Part shown: in pieces, positions 12,501 through 25,500 of the stretch | How positions within the stretch are numbered: the stretch's first letter is position 1 | Layout: every line of letters begins with the position of its first letter | Source: Pomacea canaliculata | Lineage: Eukaryota; Mollusca; Gastropoda; Architaenioglossa; Ampullariidae | DNA: 64,000 nt | Assembly (NCBI RefSeq): GCF_003073045.1 | Contig: NC_037596.1 | Span: 10,413,950-10,477,949 of the forward strand | Direction: 5' to 3' | The notes under the pieces: model-generated | What the model saw: the letters and a program-made list of their open reading frames with translations, nothing else | Database searches by the model: none | Told to the model about the DNA's origin: nothing | Position numbers and translations under genes: made by a program

Positions 12501-13534
12501 ACCTATCCTTTGCTGACATTATATTGGTAAGCATGTCTAACCGAAACAGTCGACATTTTACCTAGCACTCCATAAGATCTTAGAAGAAACACAAAATAGA
12601 CACTTAACTGTTAAGAAAAAGAAAAAAAAATGAAAGAAAAAGTAATGAAGTGTTCAGCTTAATCTAATGATAATATGGTTTACATATATTCACACGCTGA
12701 TCCACGTAACTTGTAGGCGTAGTTCTACCTTATTTTTCTCAGTCTGATGAGAATTAAGAATGTAGTAGAATATATGCCAAGCTCAAGCACTCCAAAAAAA
12801 ATTATTTAATAACTGTAACTTTGGAAGGTGAGTTGCTTACTAATGCATTAGAACATTTAAACTTAACTCCACTTTTTGCGCGGTTGAGATATTTTAAATA
12901 CAGGTATCTTTTCTTACCTTTAACAGCTCTTGATCCTCCTTCTCTCACGAATTTGGTGTTTGTCATTAGCTGAAAACTATTGCTAGAAAATGCTTCAAAA
13001 CTGTAAAAAAATATGATTTTTTAACACTCAACAGCATCAAACGCTGGCTCGTTGCTTCATCAATTATGTGTGTTGATCATCAAAACAATACATGCAAACG
13101 CCACGAGTCGGAAATAACTGTTCAAAATGACAGCCAATAGTTCGAGAAAGTATGAAAAGATATTACTAAATAGCAGGTGTCGAAATGGGTAGTGATGCTT
13201 ACCTACTACTCAGTTTTGCACAACTTTTCTTGAAAAGAAGCAAACTATAATGGCGTTCCCGTAGACCAGTAGTAAGACGCTGGTTTGTATGAGCACTTTA
13301 CTAAAATTGTCCCTTTCGATAATCAATCCTTCAACTCACCTAAAATTTGCAGGATAAAAATCATCCTGAACTTTTTGAACCACGTTTGACGAAACATACG
13401 GTTGTCTTATGTCTTCTGATTAATTTAATTATATCTGTCACGAAGCGACAACACAGACACAGACAAAAACACTCAAACACAATAAATGCTTAACATTTCA
13501 TATATTACTTAGTTTCAGTAATTATAATAAATAC
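9531..13534. other. A1 upstream flank and right end of duplicated unit
   Basis: No supported gene. About 9760-9890 aligns with 17780-17900 upstream of A2 and may be a shared promoter region. About 10440-11900 aligns with 19730-22250. A (ctgttgtgtt)n minisatellite of about three 10-bp units lies at 11371-11400. About 12590-13110 aligns with 23215-23670, including a degenerate copy of an A3-type tail exon near 12922-13010. A GC-richer patch at 12240-12420 has no match in the other unit and is unidentified. Confidence 0.6.
12917..13009 (-). pseudogene. Degenerate copy of an A3-type tail exon (3' of A2)
   Basis: The minus strand reads, after an acceptor-like ttttttacag, a stretch encoding FEAFSSNSFQLM and onward to ...SRAVKG before a GTAAG donor. 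It aligns with the A3 exon at 23490-23576. Relative to the A2 TM exon (phase 1) the join is out of frame by one base, so it cannot supply A2 with a tail without an additional change. Confidence 0.45.
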
Positions 13535-16500
13535 CTTTCCTTTTTTTCCATCGCTTGATTACGGCAAGAATAATTACGACAGCGTCGATGAAAAGGATGA
13601 CACCAATAATTCCACCAGTGACAGCCGCCATGTTGGTGCGTGAACCGTTAGGGTCGTCGACTGATAACAAAGAGCGAGAAAATAACCCAATTCGTCTTTC
13701 ATCTCAGAATTGTTCTTTGTTTAAACAAAGTATGTGACCATGTCCTCTGAATTAAGGAAAAGACCGTTAATGTAAATGTTGTCTTACCACAATTCGATAT
13801 AAAAAAATTTATGATGAAATGTTTTGATGAGAACCAGGATGCAGAAGCAAGGGATCACCAAGACTAATGAGAACACTAACGACACGCAAGAAGTTTCTAA
13901 GGCAAGCTTTTCACTCAAATACACTCATAAAAATGTACATTTCTGTTTACCGTTTTTAATACAATTTATATGAACGCATTCCCTCGTATCCCTTATAAAT
14001 CTTTGTTATCGCATTTTAAAGGCTCACCATGTTTGATCTCAACAGTGAAGTTTTCATCGCCAACTTCATTGATAATCTGCACCTTGAGGGATCCACTTGG
14101 GATCTCAGAGGGAATAATAAAGATGGTCAGCACACACCTGGACAGGTAGCGGCTCTGTACATCAACCTTACAGGTGATACTCGTCATCGGCTTAAGATTC
14201 TCATTAGGAGCTTCACTGCTATTAGTAGTTAGTCGTGTAAGCCATACACCCCAGTCACGTGGTATGGGATTAGCAATGACCTCGAAGGTCAGCTCCAATG
14301 GTTTGGTAGAAAGGTTGACCACCTCAACATGCCTGGCTGAAATATTCCTAGGCTTGCCTGTTAATGACACAGAGAAAGAGAGAGAAAGCACACATAATAC
14401 ACCCACACATATTCGTATTTACATATATGCATACGTACATACACCTGTAGATACATATCTATGCAGGCATATATGTCAAAACATTGTTTTTCTTTTTTTA
14501 AAAAGCTGTCACAATATTCGTGACGATCTTTTATTTAATGTGCTTGTCCGTATTTGTTTGAAAGCACGCCTATCTGCATATTGAAAAAAAATATATTTTT
14601 AGTTTACTACATAACAAAAAAAGTAAGTCATTGCGCTTTGATGTTGAGCCCCGGTAATTTTTCTCTAGAGCGTTTACTCTTTACAGTCCAGAATTTTTGA
14701 GGGTTGGCCTTCGAAAATGTGTAATATTTTAATAACAGATGTTAATTATTAAAAGTATTATAGCATGGACGATTAAACGGAATGAATAGCATAAAGCCTT
14801 GGACGACAGAAAAAAACCCACATAGAACTACTTCTGCTTAAAATCTTTCAGTCCTCCACTTACACTGAACATCAAGGCTGAGGCTGACCAGTGTGGTCAC
14901 GGTCCACTGACTGGAGCAGTTGTTTCTTGTAGAACATGTGTAAGAGGCTGTGTCTTCACAGCGAGCAGCGATCGTGTGGCTGATGGACTGATTTCTCTGG
15001 AAGACTACACCGTTCTTACATAAAGTCACCTGTGGTCTGTCTTTCCCATTTGACTGGCACCTGAAGTGTACTTGGTCTGTCTCTCTGACTGTCTGGCTGT
15101 CATGCTTACTGTTTATTGTAAACACTGCAACTGCGTCAGTTTCTGAAATTTATTTTATAAATAAGAAAACAGCAAACAGATTAATAGGTGTTCACATTTT
15201 TGAACCATGCCATCGTTTTTTGCCTTTACAGAGATATGTTTCTCTGTGTGAGCTAATGAAAACGCCTCACAAAGTAAGCTACAAAATAAATTTATCCGAG
15301 AGGGTTTGTTTATATTTTTCCTTGCGTATCTCATGCTTCAATGTGTGAACTATCCCTAAAGAAAAAAGTCATAAAAACAACAACTAGCAACTTTCATGCT
15401 TCTGTGGGTTTTAATGGTTTCTTACTCTGTTAAATTGCTTCTTGTTTATTTTTAAATTAATTCTTACTTAAGTAAGCTATGTCCACGACCTCCACATAAC
15501 ATAAAATCACCTTGGTAAACATTCTCTGAAAGCATTTATTGATTCCTTTTAAAAACTCTGTTAATAAAATGAATCAATGGAGATTATTTTCTTTATCATC
15601 TTTATCTCAAAGTGAAGGTAACAGAATTTCACATTTACCAGCAGGAATCAATTTATCTGTTCTAAAGATGACAGGGTAGCTCCGACCGCCTGGTGAGACA
15701 GTGACAAACAAGCTGTTGTTGACTTCTGGTGGAAGTCTTGTGTTGAAATAACAAGAACCTGACACCTTTACCTCACTGTCGGTGATCCTGATAGTAGTGG
15801 GTGACGTCGTCATGGTGACAGTTTCCAAGCTTTCGTTCTAAAAAAAATATTTTGAAGAATGTTCTTTTACTTATAAAGAGACCATCACTGTAAAATGAAT
15901 AGCACAAATAAAACTGCACATATTTACTGACACATCATCATCATTTTCATCATCATCATCATCATTGCTGTTTTTATGTCTATTTTTCAAGAGCTTTGGT
16001 GGCAGGCTTAAGCTTTATCTAAAGAAACTTTGTTATTATTTATATCAAACCAAATGGATTTTACGAAGAACATGTGTAAAAGGTATGAGAAAAATATAGT
16101 TTTTACTCACATTATGCTCTGTACAAGAACATTGAAACCGGCGAGTTCAAAATAATCTGCTAATTGTAATCTCTTACCTTATCCCTCGCTACAAGCAGGT
16201 GACACTTGTAGATTCTACGTGACGAGTAGACACTTCCGATACGGGACACAGGTACACATTGGGTTTTTACAGACAGTGAATTCAACTCCGTGGTGGTTCA
16301 ATGACACATTCTCTGGTGATCTGTTTATAACACGTTTTCAGTTTGTTAACTTTTAGAAATCCTAACACAGATGTAAAGATTCAAAAACAGAAAAAATAAG
16401 AAGCATACATACACACACGTATTCGTGACAGGAGAATAATTGTTTGAATGTTGTTTTATTTTACTTTCTGTCCACCAGATCTTCACTGCATGACACTTGA

Positions 16501-17567
16501 CATTTCCAGGTTTTGTCTTTTTTTTTTTTAAGTCTCAGTCTACTTCTGTACTTTGTGCTTTTTCGACTTGTTAGCAAGGTTTTAATCCCACTACTCATTT
16601 CTTTCATCCGATACTCTACATTTAAGCAGAGAATGTTTTCTTTTGTGGTCTGTCACTTTCTGTGTCACTCTCACTTAGACACAAACTGTCTCTCTCTCAC
16701 TGTCTCTCACATAAATACACACATTCGCAAATAAAAATATATATAAATATATTATAGATCAGTAACTAGACATACTACAATTGAATTAATGGTGGAGGAT
16801 AAAGAATACGCATCAACAAAAATATAGTCACACACTTAAACAAAGATTAATATCACACGTAGCTGGGTAAATATATTAAATACATAATCTAACAAATAAG
16901 AATACTTACAAACGTAGTTAAGAGTACATTTAGCTGATCCGATGCTGTAAGTGTTGTTTATAAGAACACATTCAAGACTGCCGTTGACTAGCAGAATATT
17001 CTCGTGTATCTTCGTGTTCTCAGCATTGATGGTGATTCTTTTACTGTGAGCTCCTGTTACACTTGCCTCGAATATCTCGCTGAATGGCGCCGAGACTAAC
17101 ATGGTACAGCTTCTTTGAGTGCATGCTGCAAACCTGAGAGTCTGGTTTTGATGCCAGTGTATTCTCCACTGTATGTCTCCGTCACCTGTGCAGGTGATAA
17201 ACGTTCTCTGACCAGCCACTACTTCCACGAGGCCGTCATTGACACACTGCTCAATTTTTACATCTGTAATAGGTAAAACAGAGATAAGCCTGCCAGCCCT
17301 GAATACATGTAATGCAAACCCAATATAAAAATAATGTAGACACGTAATTTGCAGACATATACATAGCCCTTAATGAACGATTACATAAACATTAAGAAAT
17401 CAGTTATCTATTTCTTTTTTTAAATCCTCCAATAAAGTATTTCTCCATAAATTTGTTTAGAAGTTTACACCTGTTTACACCTAGTTACCTTTAGCCACGG
17501 TTGGACACAAATGAACAAGTAAAATTCCAGTTATCCACAGAGTCCACATTCGGGTGTTCTGAATCAT
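13535..17567 (-). pseudogene. A2: broken paralogue of A1 (nonsense codon in D2, no tail found)
   Basis: Exons, 5' to 3': 17489-17567 (signal peptide, starts MIQNTRMW), 16910-17263 (D1), 16178-16320 and 15639-15837 (D2), 14864-15142 (D3), 14028-14357 (D4), 13535-13660 (TM). Splice sites and phases match A1, and D1, D3 and D4 are about 90% identical to A1 at the protein level. The first D2 exon is rearranged by several indels (net +15 nt) and reads an in-frame TGA at 16298-16300. Skipping both D2 exons would restore the frame (phase 1 to phase 1). No ITIM-type tail exon is visible downstream. The TM helix has an Asp (LFIDAVV) where A1 has Ser. It is either a recent pseudogene or a gene that makes a receptor lacking D2. 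Confidence 0.8.
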
Positions 17568-18034
17568 TTTTTCATATCCTTAAGTAATCTGCACTTGGGT
17601 GTCCAGAAAATGCGTAGAAACATTCTTACAAATCCTTGAATATTCAAAAAATGCTTCGCTTTCATGCCAAGTGTTAAGCCATAAGCATTTTAACTCCAGT
17701 AAGAATGGAAACAGAAGAAAAGCAATGATTTTGAGCAGCAGGATTTATATCAATCACGATCTTGTAGTGTAGTACATGTCAGATTGAAAGAGATAACTGG
17801 CAAGAGCTTCCTTGTATCTTATCTGCTGTGGCGGGTAAAAGGATGCCAAACCCTTCTATGGTAATTAGTGAAGCGCAGTTTCACCATTCTATAAGAATGT
17901 TTAGTTACGACGATTAAAGCCTCCTTTTTTCAGATCTTTACTAACCACTAAAATCTTTCTCTTGTGGTGCACACACCTAAAAAAAAACCGAAATCTGATT
18001 TTCATACGTCTTAAACCTGAGTTTTTACTGAGTA
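17568..18034. promoter_or_regulatory. A2 upstream flank, conserved with A1
   Basis: About 17780-17900 is alignable to 9770-9880 upstream of A1 (shared stretch ending in aagcgcagt, with an ATAACT/AGAG/CTTCCTT-like core). Conservation of the flank may reflect only the shared duplication. I see no certain TATA box or initiator. Confidence 0.35.
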
Positions 18035-18865
18035 CAGTGGAACCTCGGTTAGCGAACGCCTCGGATAGCGAATATTTCGGTTAACGAACAAAAATTTTGT
18101 TAAAAGTTTGTCTCGGATAGCGAACAAAATTTCGATAACGAACAGCACATAATCACACTGACCGACCAGCATGTCATCATTCGCGCTCCAGACACATTAC
18201 GATCAGTCGTTCCTTATCTGTGCGCATCCACTCTCTATTTTAGTGATTTTTGTGCTTTATTTTAATAAGATAATCCTCAATCATGGCTCCAAAAAGATTA
18301 AGTGCAATTAATAGTAGTGAGGTAATTCACAAGAAGCGGCCAACACATGAATTGTAAAAGAAATGATTTCAAAGTATGAAGGTGGCATGCGTCTGTCGGA
18401 TATGTGATGTCGTATTACTGAAGTGTTTTACAAAAAGGCAGAAGGAACAGACACTGGACAAGTTTTTTTCCTTTCACCTCAAAGCTACAGAAAAGGGAAG
18501 TCACCCCCGATTTTGCAATGTCCCGTGTGCTCATGGAGGGGGAATCAGTAATTCCACCCCTTCCTCCCCACACCTCCATCCACCCACGCCGTCAAGATGG
18601 CAAGTTTTCTGATGTTTTAATGCTTTCGTTAATGTTTTTATGTTTATTTAATTCCATTTATATTGCATTATAACTGTTCTCATTAAAACACATGCCTATA
18701 CATGAATACCCTGTAACTTTCCAAATATTAGCGAGTCAACAGGGCTGGGAACCGAAATTAAATCTATTTCCTTTATTCTTATGAAAAAATTGTTTCGATA
18801 ACGAACATTTCGGATAACGAACAGCTTTCCAGAACGGATTAAGTTCGTTAACCGAGGTTCCACTG
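18035..18865. mobile_element. Non-autonomous Tigger/pogo-type DNA transposon
   Basis: An 831-bp element bounded by inverted repeats starting cagtggaacctcggtta, 23 bp with one mismatch, with a TA duplicated at each end. Inside, plus-strand remnants of a transposase are visible: a MAPKRL start at 18283, a CENP-B-like helix piece (SKYEGGMRLSD, about 18370-18402) and a C-terminal QTLDKFF motif. Stops and frameshifts separate them, so it codes for nothing intact. The homologous position in the other duplicated unit (near 10053) is empty. Confidence 0.9.
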
Positions 18866-19597
18866 TATATCAATTTGAAGAAAAGATTGAATAATGAAAG
18901 GTGCGAGGAGGGGGCAATTCAAATGAAACCAACCCAATTATCCTTTATTATGTTACACTTTACATTAGTAATTCATAGTGCCCAGTATGTCTACTAACCA
19001 GGCAAATATCGTCGAATATTTGAGTGTTTTACATGATTTACATAGTTTATGTGACCATCGTTAAAAACAAAATTACGATGAGACGGTTTGACAAAAAAAC
19101 TAATCTGAAGGCCTTTCGTTTAGGACATTTTATCTATGTGTCTATTAACTTGACAACTATTAGGACTGGTTTTTATGTTCATACCTTATTATTATACTGA
19201 CGTAATTGTTTTCTTACTGAATTATTTAAATTGATTTTCTTTTATTCATTTTTAATAACTGATTTTCTTTTTTTTAATTCATTACAACATTGAATCCAGG
19301 TGTTAACGAGAATTACTAGATCATGAACTGTTCTTTTGAGGCGTCACACCCCATTGAATGTGTAGATAATGGTAATTATAATAGTCACATTTAATAAGCA
19401 CATTTGTTCATGAGTTCAAACGAGTACGGAAGTATAAACAAACTGAAACCTTAACAGTTCAGCAAGCAGTTACAATACCATTCATGTTTTCCAGCATCAC
19501 AGAGTGAAATCTTTGAGAAGAATGCTCACTTTTGCACTAGTATGTCATCAATGATGTTTTGGTATTTAATCGGTGGAACTTTCATAACAGTTAAATT

Positions 19598-19731
19598 GTT
19601 GTTTTGCTGTTTTGGGTTTTTTTGTTTGTTTGTTGTTTGTTTGCTGTTGTTGTTTTTTTGTTGTTGTTGTTGGGTTTTTTTGTTGTTTTGTTTTGTTTTG
19701 TTTTTTTGTGTTTTGGTTTAGTTTTTTTTGG
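19598..19731. repeat. T/G-only low-complexity tract
   Basis: About 130 bases almost purely of T and G, built from GTT, GTTT and long T runs. The homologous place in the other unit (near 10435-10450) has only a short T run, so this expanded after the duplication. Confidence 0.9.
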
Positions 19732-21009
19732 TATTGATCCATAATACTACTAGACTGGAGACAAACCCCATTTTACAAAATGGTGTGGAGTCTGAACATA
19801 CGGGTCTCTAGTAAAGGATTTCTCTGCAACACATCCACTCTAGAAAGTCACATATTCGACAAACTGGATTCTGTGGTCAACCGGAAGTTCATGCGTTGGA
19901 GTGGTTTCCTCCTCACACGTGGCTGGCCCATATCGCGAGCATCGTTCACTTCCCTGCAAGGGACGGTACACACTTTCCGTGACCATCAGTGAAGCCCCCT
20001 GAGAATCGGAACACTCGACTAATTTTGTTTTAAATTATGAAAACTTTTCCTCGTGATAAGGACATAGTGAAACCTTTGTTTTTCCGATTTTTCATCACCA
20101 TGTTTAGAAGAAGAAGAAACCGTGAGACATTTTCATAAAACAAAACGTGCTTCTTAAAGGTTAATTTAAAACGATGTAAATGAGAAAAACACAAAGGGAG
20201 TCATTCAAAGAAAGTATTTTTAGACAAAAGTCACAGTCTCTTCATGGGTTTACTCAATGTACGAAATTAAAATCTGAAGTTTGTGAAAATGTTTACTAAA
20301 TTTTTGAACTGCCTTGGCTTGACACATTCGAACATTCATATTACTGCATCGGAGACAACAGTCTCAAAGAAAGTCGCTTACTGGCTGTTAATATAATTCA
20401 CACTCCACTTCACCCTGATTTACTTTTATCAGCTTGGACTATATGTGCGTTATTCCAACTCTACAATAATTCAACAGCAGACTCTTTGTCTTCCGACTGC
20501 ACCACAGGGCATGTTTTAATGCAAAGCTACTGAAGCTCAGTAACTTATTACTAGTAAAAAGAAGTATTGTGAAGGTACCACAAACTGAAAGAATAGACAC
20601 CTATTCTCGTAACAGTTTTATTATAATCAGTAATATTCCCTCCCCAAGTGTTATTGCCATCTTGAAAATTTTAAAATCTCCATCATTTATTTTTTTAATC
20701 CCAAGCAGTTATTTCAGACAGCCATGCTTATATATATAAAGTAAGAATTAATAAATGAGATTACGATTTTATCCTCCCATAAATGCTTTGCACTCTGATT
20801 AATTAAATCAGAGATTTCATGATAACACTGGTTAGAGTATATCGATGAAGATGAGTGATGCTTTCGTTCCCAGAATCTACAAGAAGGATCGCTAAGACTT
20901 CATTCGCCAGTAAACGCTATGTGAGTGTGATTACAGCTTTAAAGTGAAAACAAAATGACCCACGAAGGCGGGGTAGTCAAACTCAGCTTAAGTCACTAAA
21001 CATGGATCC

Positions 21010-21408
21010 ATGTGTGCACAGATGTTGAAGCTCATTCTCGCACATCTCACTGTCCTGTTCTATTACTGGAGCAGAGGAAGTGGTTCAACTGTAGCTAGCC
21101 TGTACTTGGCTATTTCTCGCACGTGCAGATGCTCATCTGCACTGAACCGGAAGAAGAGCGACCCCGTCATCTCGCCATCTTCCATGTTTCATTCAAGTTC
21201 ACGTGCTTCGGAAGTCTCGGAATTCATTGTAGAGTGGATTGCTGTTCCCATGGTGACACATCTTTGTGAACAGACTTTTAAGCTCTTCAAAGCGGGAAAA
21301 GTGTCTGAGGTGTTGTCAGTCTGGTCATCATGCGATCCTTCCTTAGTAGACATATCCTATGATCATAAAAAATTCGTTTTGAGTTACTTAATCGAAGTTG
21401 TTCTGTAG
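21010..21408 (+). CDS. Unrecognised 132-codon reading frame
   Basis: Open from MCAQMLKL to a double stop TAGTAG. The N-terminus is hydrophobic (LILAHLTVLFYYW) and could be a signal anchor; the rest is Ser-rich and polar. The first about 15 codons are also open in the other duplicated unit near 11313, but that copy then collapses into a minisatellite and the rest is absent. I recognise no family. It may be a chance frame. Confidence 0.15.
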   Translation: MCAQMLKLILAHLTVLFYYWSRGSGSTVASLYLAISRTCRCSSALNRKKSDPVISPSSMFHSSSRASEVSEFIVEWIAVPMVTHLCEQTFKLFKAGKVSEVLSVWSSCDPSLVDISYDHKKFVLSYLIEVVL

Positions 21409-22493
21409 TAGGTACTAGTAAAACGTCATTGTTAACGTTTGGTGATATTATTAATGTACTGTGGTAGATTCAGGATAATATAGGATGAGGTAGATTTACA
21501 TGGGCTTTGAACATGTGGTAGAGACATTTAACAATATTATATACTAGGTACCAAAACACGATTACATAAAATGCAAAACTGCACGTACAAACACAGACGG
21601 ATACAATTAAATGTAGCTCCACCCTGTTACTTCCTTCTCCTCTACAAAACATGCGCGGGCACACACACACATGCACACCAACGTACCCTTACGCACTCTC
21701 AGATACATACTCGGACTGACCTCTCCTTGACACGACACCACAGACTTATGTTTCAAGACTATGTCTGGACTTTGCACTACACCCCAGGCTGGCTTTCTCG
21801 TATCTGTAAATAACAAACATGAACAGAGCTTAAAAGTCACGTGAAGTTTATTTTAACTGGCAAATAATCTTTGATCACTGTTGTTAGCTATATTGCATTT
21901 ATTTTTCGTTCGATTTTTTTCTTTTTAATTACCCCGAATGCTCAGTACATGTATCCCTTAACAAGTATTTTTGCACAGTACAAAACTATTTCAAAACTAT
22001 AGTCTATAGTTTCTTCTGTGTTAAATAAACAACAAGGAAATAAATTATGACAAGCTATGAGAATCAATAAGAAGAGCAAGATTAAAATAGAAATAAAGAG
22101 GAGGCTGCTTATACAGATTACTCATCGAGAAAAATATGACATAGTTATTGAATAATTTGCTGACTTAAATCAATTGATGTACATCAATAAAGATATATTT
22201 GAAATACAGATCATAGCAACAATAAACCTGTACTACTATTCATAAAAACCCCGATAGTTGCTTAAAAAGAGATAATGATAAAGAAATGAATCATTGCGGA
22301 CTTCTTGTACTAAAGCTTGACTATCAGAGTACTAAAAAATTGAAAAGATCAAAAAGTTGAAAGCGCAAGTTTAACAAATTATAAAACCAATTTTTACGAT
22401 TAAGGGCCACAAACATACTTTGAGTAAATTTTTTTACAGTTGTCAAAAGATTTTCATGGTGACGTTTAATTAAAGCAAAATAATTCTACACAC

Positions 22494-22547
22494 CTGTGTC
22501 CCAAGGAATTTCATAAAATATTTCTTCCCTCGGGTTCTGCTGGTTTT
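22494..22547 (-). CDS. A3 54-nt tail micro-exon (PWDT type)
   Basis: Phase-1 cassette between ...tttctag and GTGTGT, encoding NQQNPREEIFYEIPWDTG. It has the same length, phase and C-terminal PWDTG as the A4 exon at 40973-41026. The single tyrosine (FYEIP) may be a phosphorylation site, but it is not an ITIM. Confidence 0.65.
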
Positions 22548-25500
22548 CTAGAAACGAAAAATAAACATAAATAAAGGCATTTGCAAGAACTTTTGTACAA
22601 ACTGTGGAATGTACTGTTAAAGGGATACTAACCCTTAAATACATATGCTTGCAGGATTCATAGAATGTTGTCACAAGATGCTGAAGATGTTGCACTTTCC
22701 TGCCACATGAGACTAGTGAAGTGCAAATTGCTGTTGAATATTTACGCGTTTCCTAGTTTCCGAAGATTAACGATCATACCTCCAAACAACCCGAGAGTAA
22801 GAAGTTCCGGAAGTGACGTCATCACATACAAAAAAAAAAAAACAAAACTGTGGAGGTTTCGTTGTCTTTAACGATCGTTTCTGCAAAAGATGTTTCCTCC
22901 GAAGAAGAGCCAAAATTCAAAGTAGTTTGCATATTCGAACTACTAGAGTAGTAATTCTGACTCACTTTCACTTTAAAATTACTCAATATTTAAAAACCCA
23001 GTGGAGTGCAAAAATTGTTACTAATGACTAGGTAAAAGTCAGTGTAAGATATTATTTATCCAAAGCTGGCTGAAGAACCTCTTAGTTTTTGAGACACACG
23101 CCTACAAACTTCACCATACACAAAAAGATGTAAACAACACAAACGTCAGGATAGTGTATTCACTTCTTTACCTTGAATTCCAAAGTAACAAAAAATGTAC
23201 ACATTACTATTAAGAAAAAAGAGAAAATGAAAGAAAATGTAATAATGTGTTCAGCCTAATCTAATGATAATATAATGTACACATATTCACACGCTGATCA
23301 ACGTAACTTCTAGATGTAGCTCTACCTGATTTTCTCACTCTGATGAGTGTGTAGTAGGCACTTTGCAAAATACATCATTTAATTTCCTTAACTTTTGAAA
23401 GTAAGCTGCTTACTAATTTATAAGAAGATTTAAACTTTACTCCACTTTCTGCGCGGCTGATGTATTCAAATACAGGTGTCACTTCTTACCGTTAACAGCT
23501 GTTGATCTTCCGTCTCTCACGAATTCAGTCTTTGTCATTAGCTCACAAATGCTATTAGAGATTGCTTCGAACGAGACTGTGTCCATTTTTTCTTAACTTT
23601 CAACAATTCCGGCCGACTGTTCCAGCAAGCATGTGCATTGATCCTCATAACAATCAATGCAAACGCAAAAATATTTTATTTATCCCAAAATAGTGTCGTG
23701 TCTTTATCATAACGTTTCTCTATAATTATCTTTAAGGACTGTCCATCCGTGGAAGACCAACTTCAGTGTACATGAAACCCATGATTGGTAATGTACGAGT
23801 GTATGTGTTGTCGTGCGACTGCATCCAAGAAACTTTGACTCGCACGACTGTCGTCATCATGGTAACCCCTTCATTAAAAAGTAAAACTAAGGCTCCCATA
23901 ACTTTTTCTGCAAACGACTAGGGGATCTTGCATTTGTACTAAATGAAGTATTCAATGGAGTTACAGCCAGTCAAAATAACAGTAAACAATATTTCTAACA
24001 AGTAATATTTTAATTAATGTCATTTATTAGTGTGCATACCTGGGTTAGTATCCCTTGAGTATCTTTGAAGAGTACACAAAACAAGTAAAACGAAAAAGCA
24101 GTAAAACATTTTAAAAGAATAACTTTTCATATTTTTATGTCTACGTATTTGTTTGTACGGACACTTTCTGTCGTGTTAAAGAGTTTACATTATTCTACAT
24201 GTTAATTATAAACACGAACTAAATTTAGGCTCCTGTCATTGGTACATTCCTTAAATATAACGACACCTTTTTAGAAATTCATATTTTTCTTCCATGTTTC
24301 TTATATTCTTACCTCCTTTAGCTCCTAGAGCACCATGTGGTTGTATCGTCGCTGTCTCCCCGGATGACTGGTGCTGTGATCTTTGAAGTGCTATAATACC
24401 AATGTTATGCAAAAGGAAATATTATGTATAATTACTGACTGATAAACCGATCAATGTTCAAACAGTAAAGATTTTTAAGCTTTGCAACTCCAGTTCAGTC
24501 TTGTCCCATGAAAAATGAAAGTTGTGTTCTTTGAAGAAACAACAGAACATAAATACTAGCAGTAGCAGTTATAATTAATCTGCCAAAAAGCTTAGTCGAT
24601 GAGCTTGTGCAATAAGTAATTAAAGAAGTTTCACAATTATACCCGTTACAACCTTACCTCTTCTTTTTTTCTTTTTGATAAAGTGATGGAGATGAATAGC
24701 CACGACTGAGATGAGAACACCAGCAGCACAAACAAACACCGTGGAACTCGTCACTATGATGATCTTTTTTGAATTGAAAGCAGTTGTTTCTCTGGTCTGA
24801 TCTTTAGAAAACAATGGGCAACGACTTAGAAATAAAGCAGAACACAGTGAAGTAATATATGTGTGTGTTTGTGTGTGTATTTTTTAAAATACATCTGATC
24901 ACATCGACAATATTCATTCCCAACAATTTTGCTTGCAATATTCATTTCTATTCCATGAATGCCGTGGATTATATTTATTTTAATTACGTTCAAAGATGTT
25001 AGGAATGACTTAATATGAGAGAAACAAAATCTACTGAATAGAAATGGTTGTGCTATGCAGTTGTAGACATCGTTGTAATTTGAGAGTAGATGAAATGTTT
25101 TAGCGAGTTAAACTACTAACATTCGATGTACTCATAGTAGACTAGATTAGTAAATTTCCAAGCTCACCATCGGTATTTTCCTGTTTGCTTGTAGGAAACA
25201 TTACCACGTGACTCCCTCTACCAGGCGAGACAGACACAAAGTAGAAAGAGTTGTGATCTTCTGCTGGGAGCGAGATGTTAAACTGACAGAAGCCAGACAC
25301 CTTCACGTCATCTTCTGCTATCTTATCGCTCGTCGTAAACGTCGTCATGTCCGCAGTCTGAAGACTTCCGTTCTTTGATTAAAAGGTAAAAGGAAAAAAA
25401 AAACACTTAGAGAAAATTAAAGGCCTAGACAAAATATGAATGACATTATAAGGCAACCAAAGGTTACAATTTAACATAGAGATAAACAAATAAAGGTATG

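Larger units (their letters stand above)
18868..22493. other. Spacer between A2 and A3, second copy of the duplicated flank
   Basis: About 18868-18905 continues the homology to 10055-10090, then 19730-21080 and 21840-22250 align with the A1-A2 spacer. The segment about 21140-21840 has no counterpart in the other unit. The A3 last tail exon should lie here. One candidate is a minus-strand frame ending at 21803 after an acceptor atttacag; it contains SMYLRV, an ITIM-like match, but then runs into a CA-repeat, so I do not call it. Confidence 0.5.

Noticed and set aside
21607-21803. Candidate last tail exon of A3 containing SMYLRV
   Set aside because: It has a good acceptor and frame, but the sequence runs into a CA-repeat and has no similarity to the A1/A4 tail exons.
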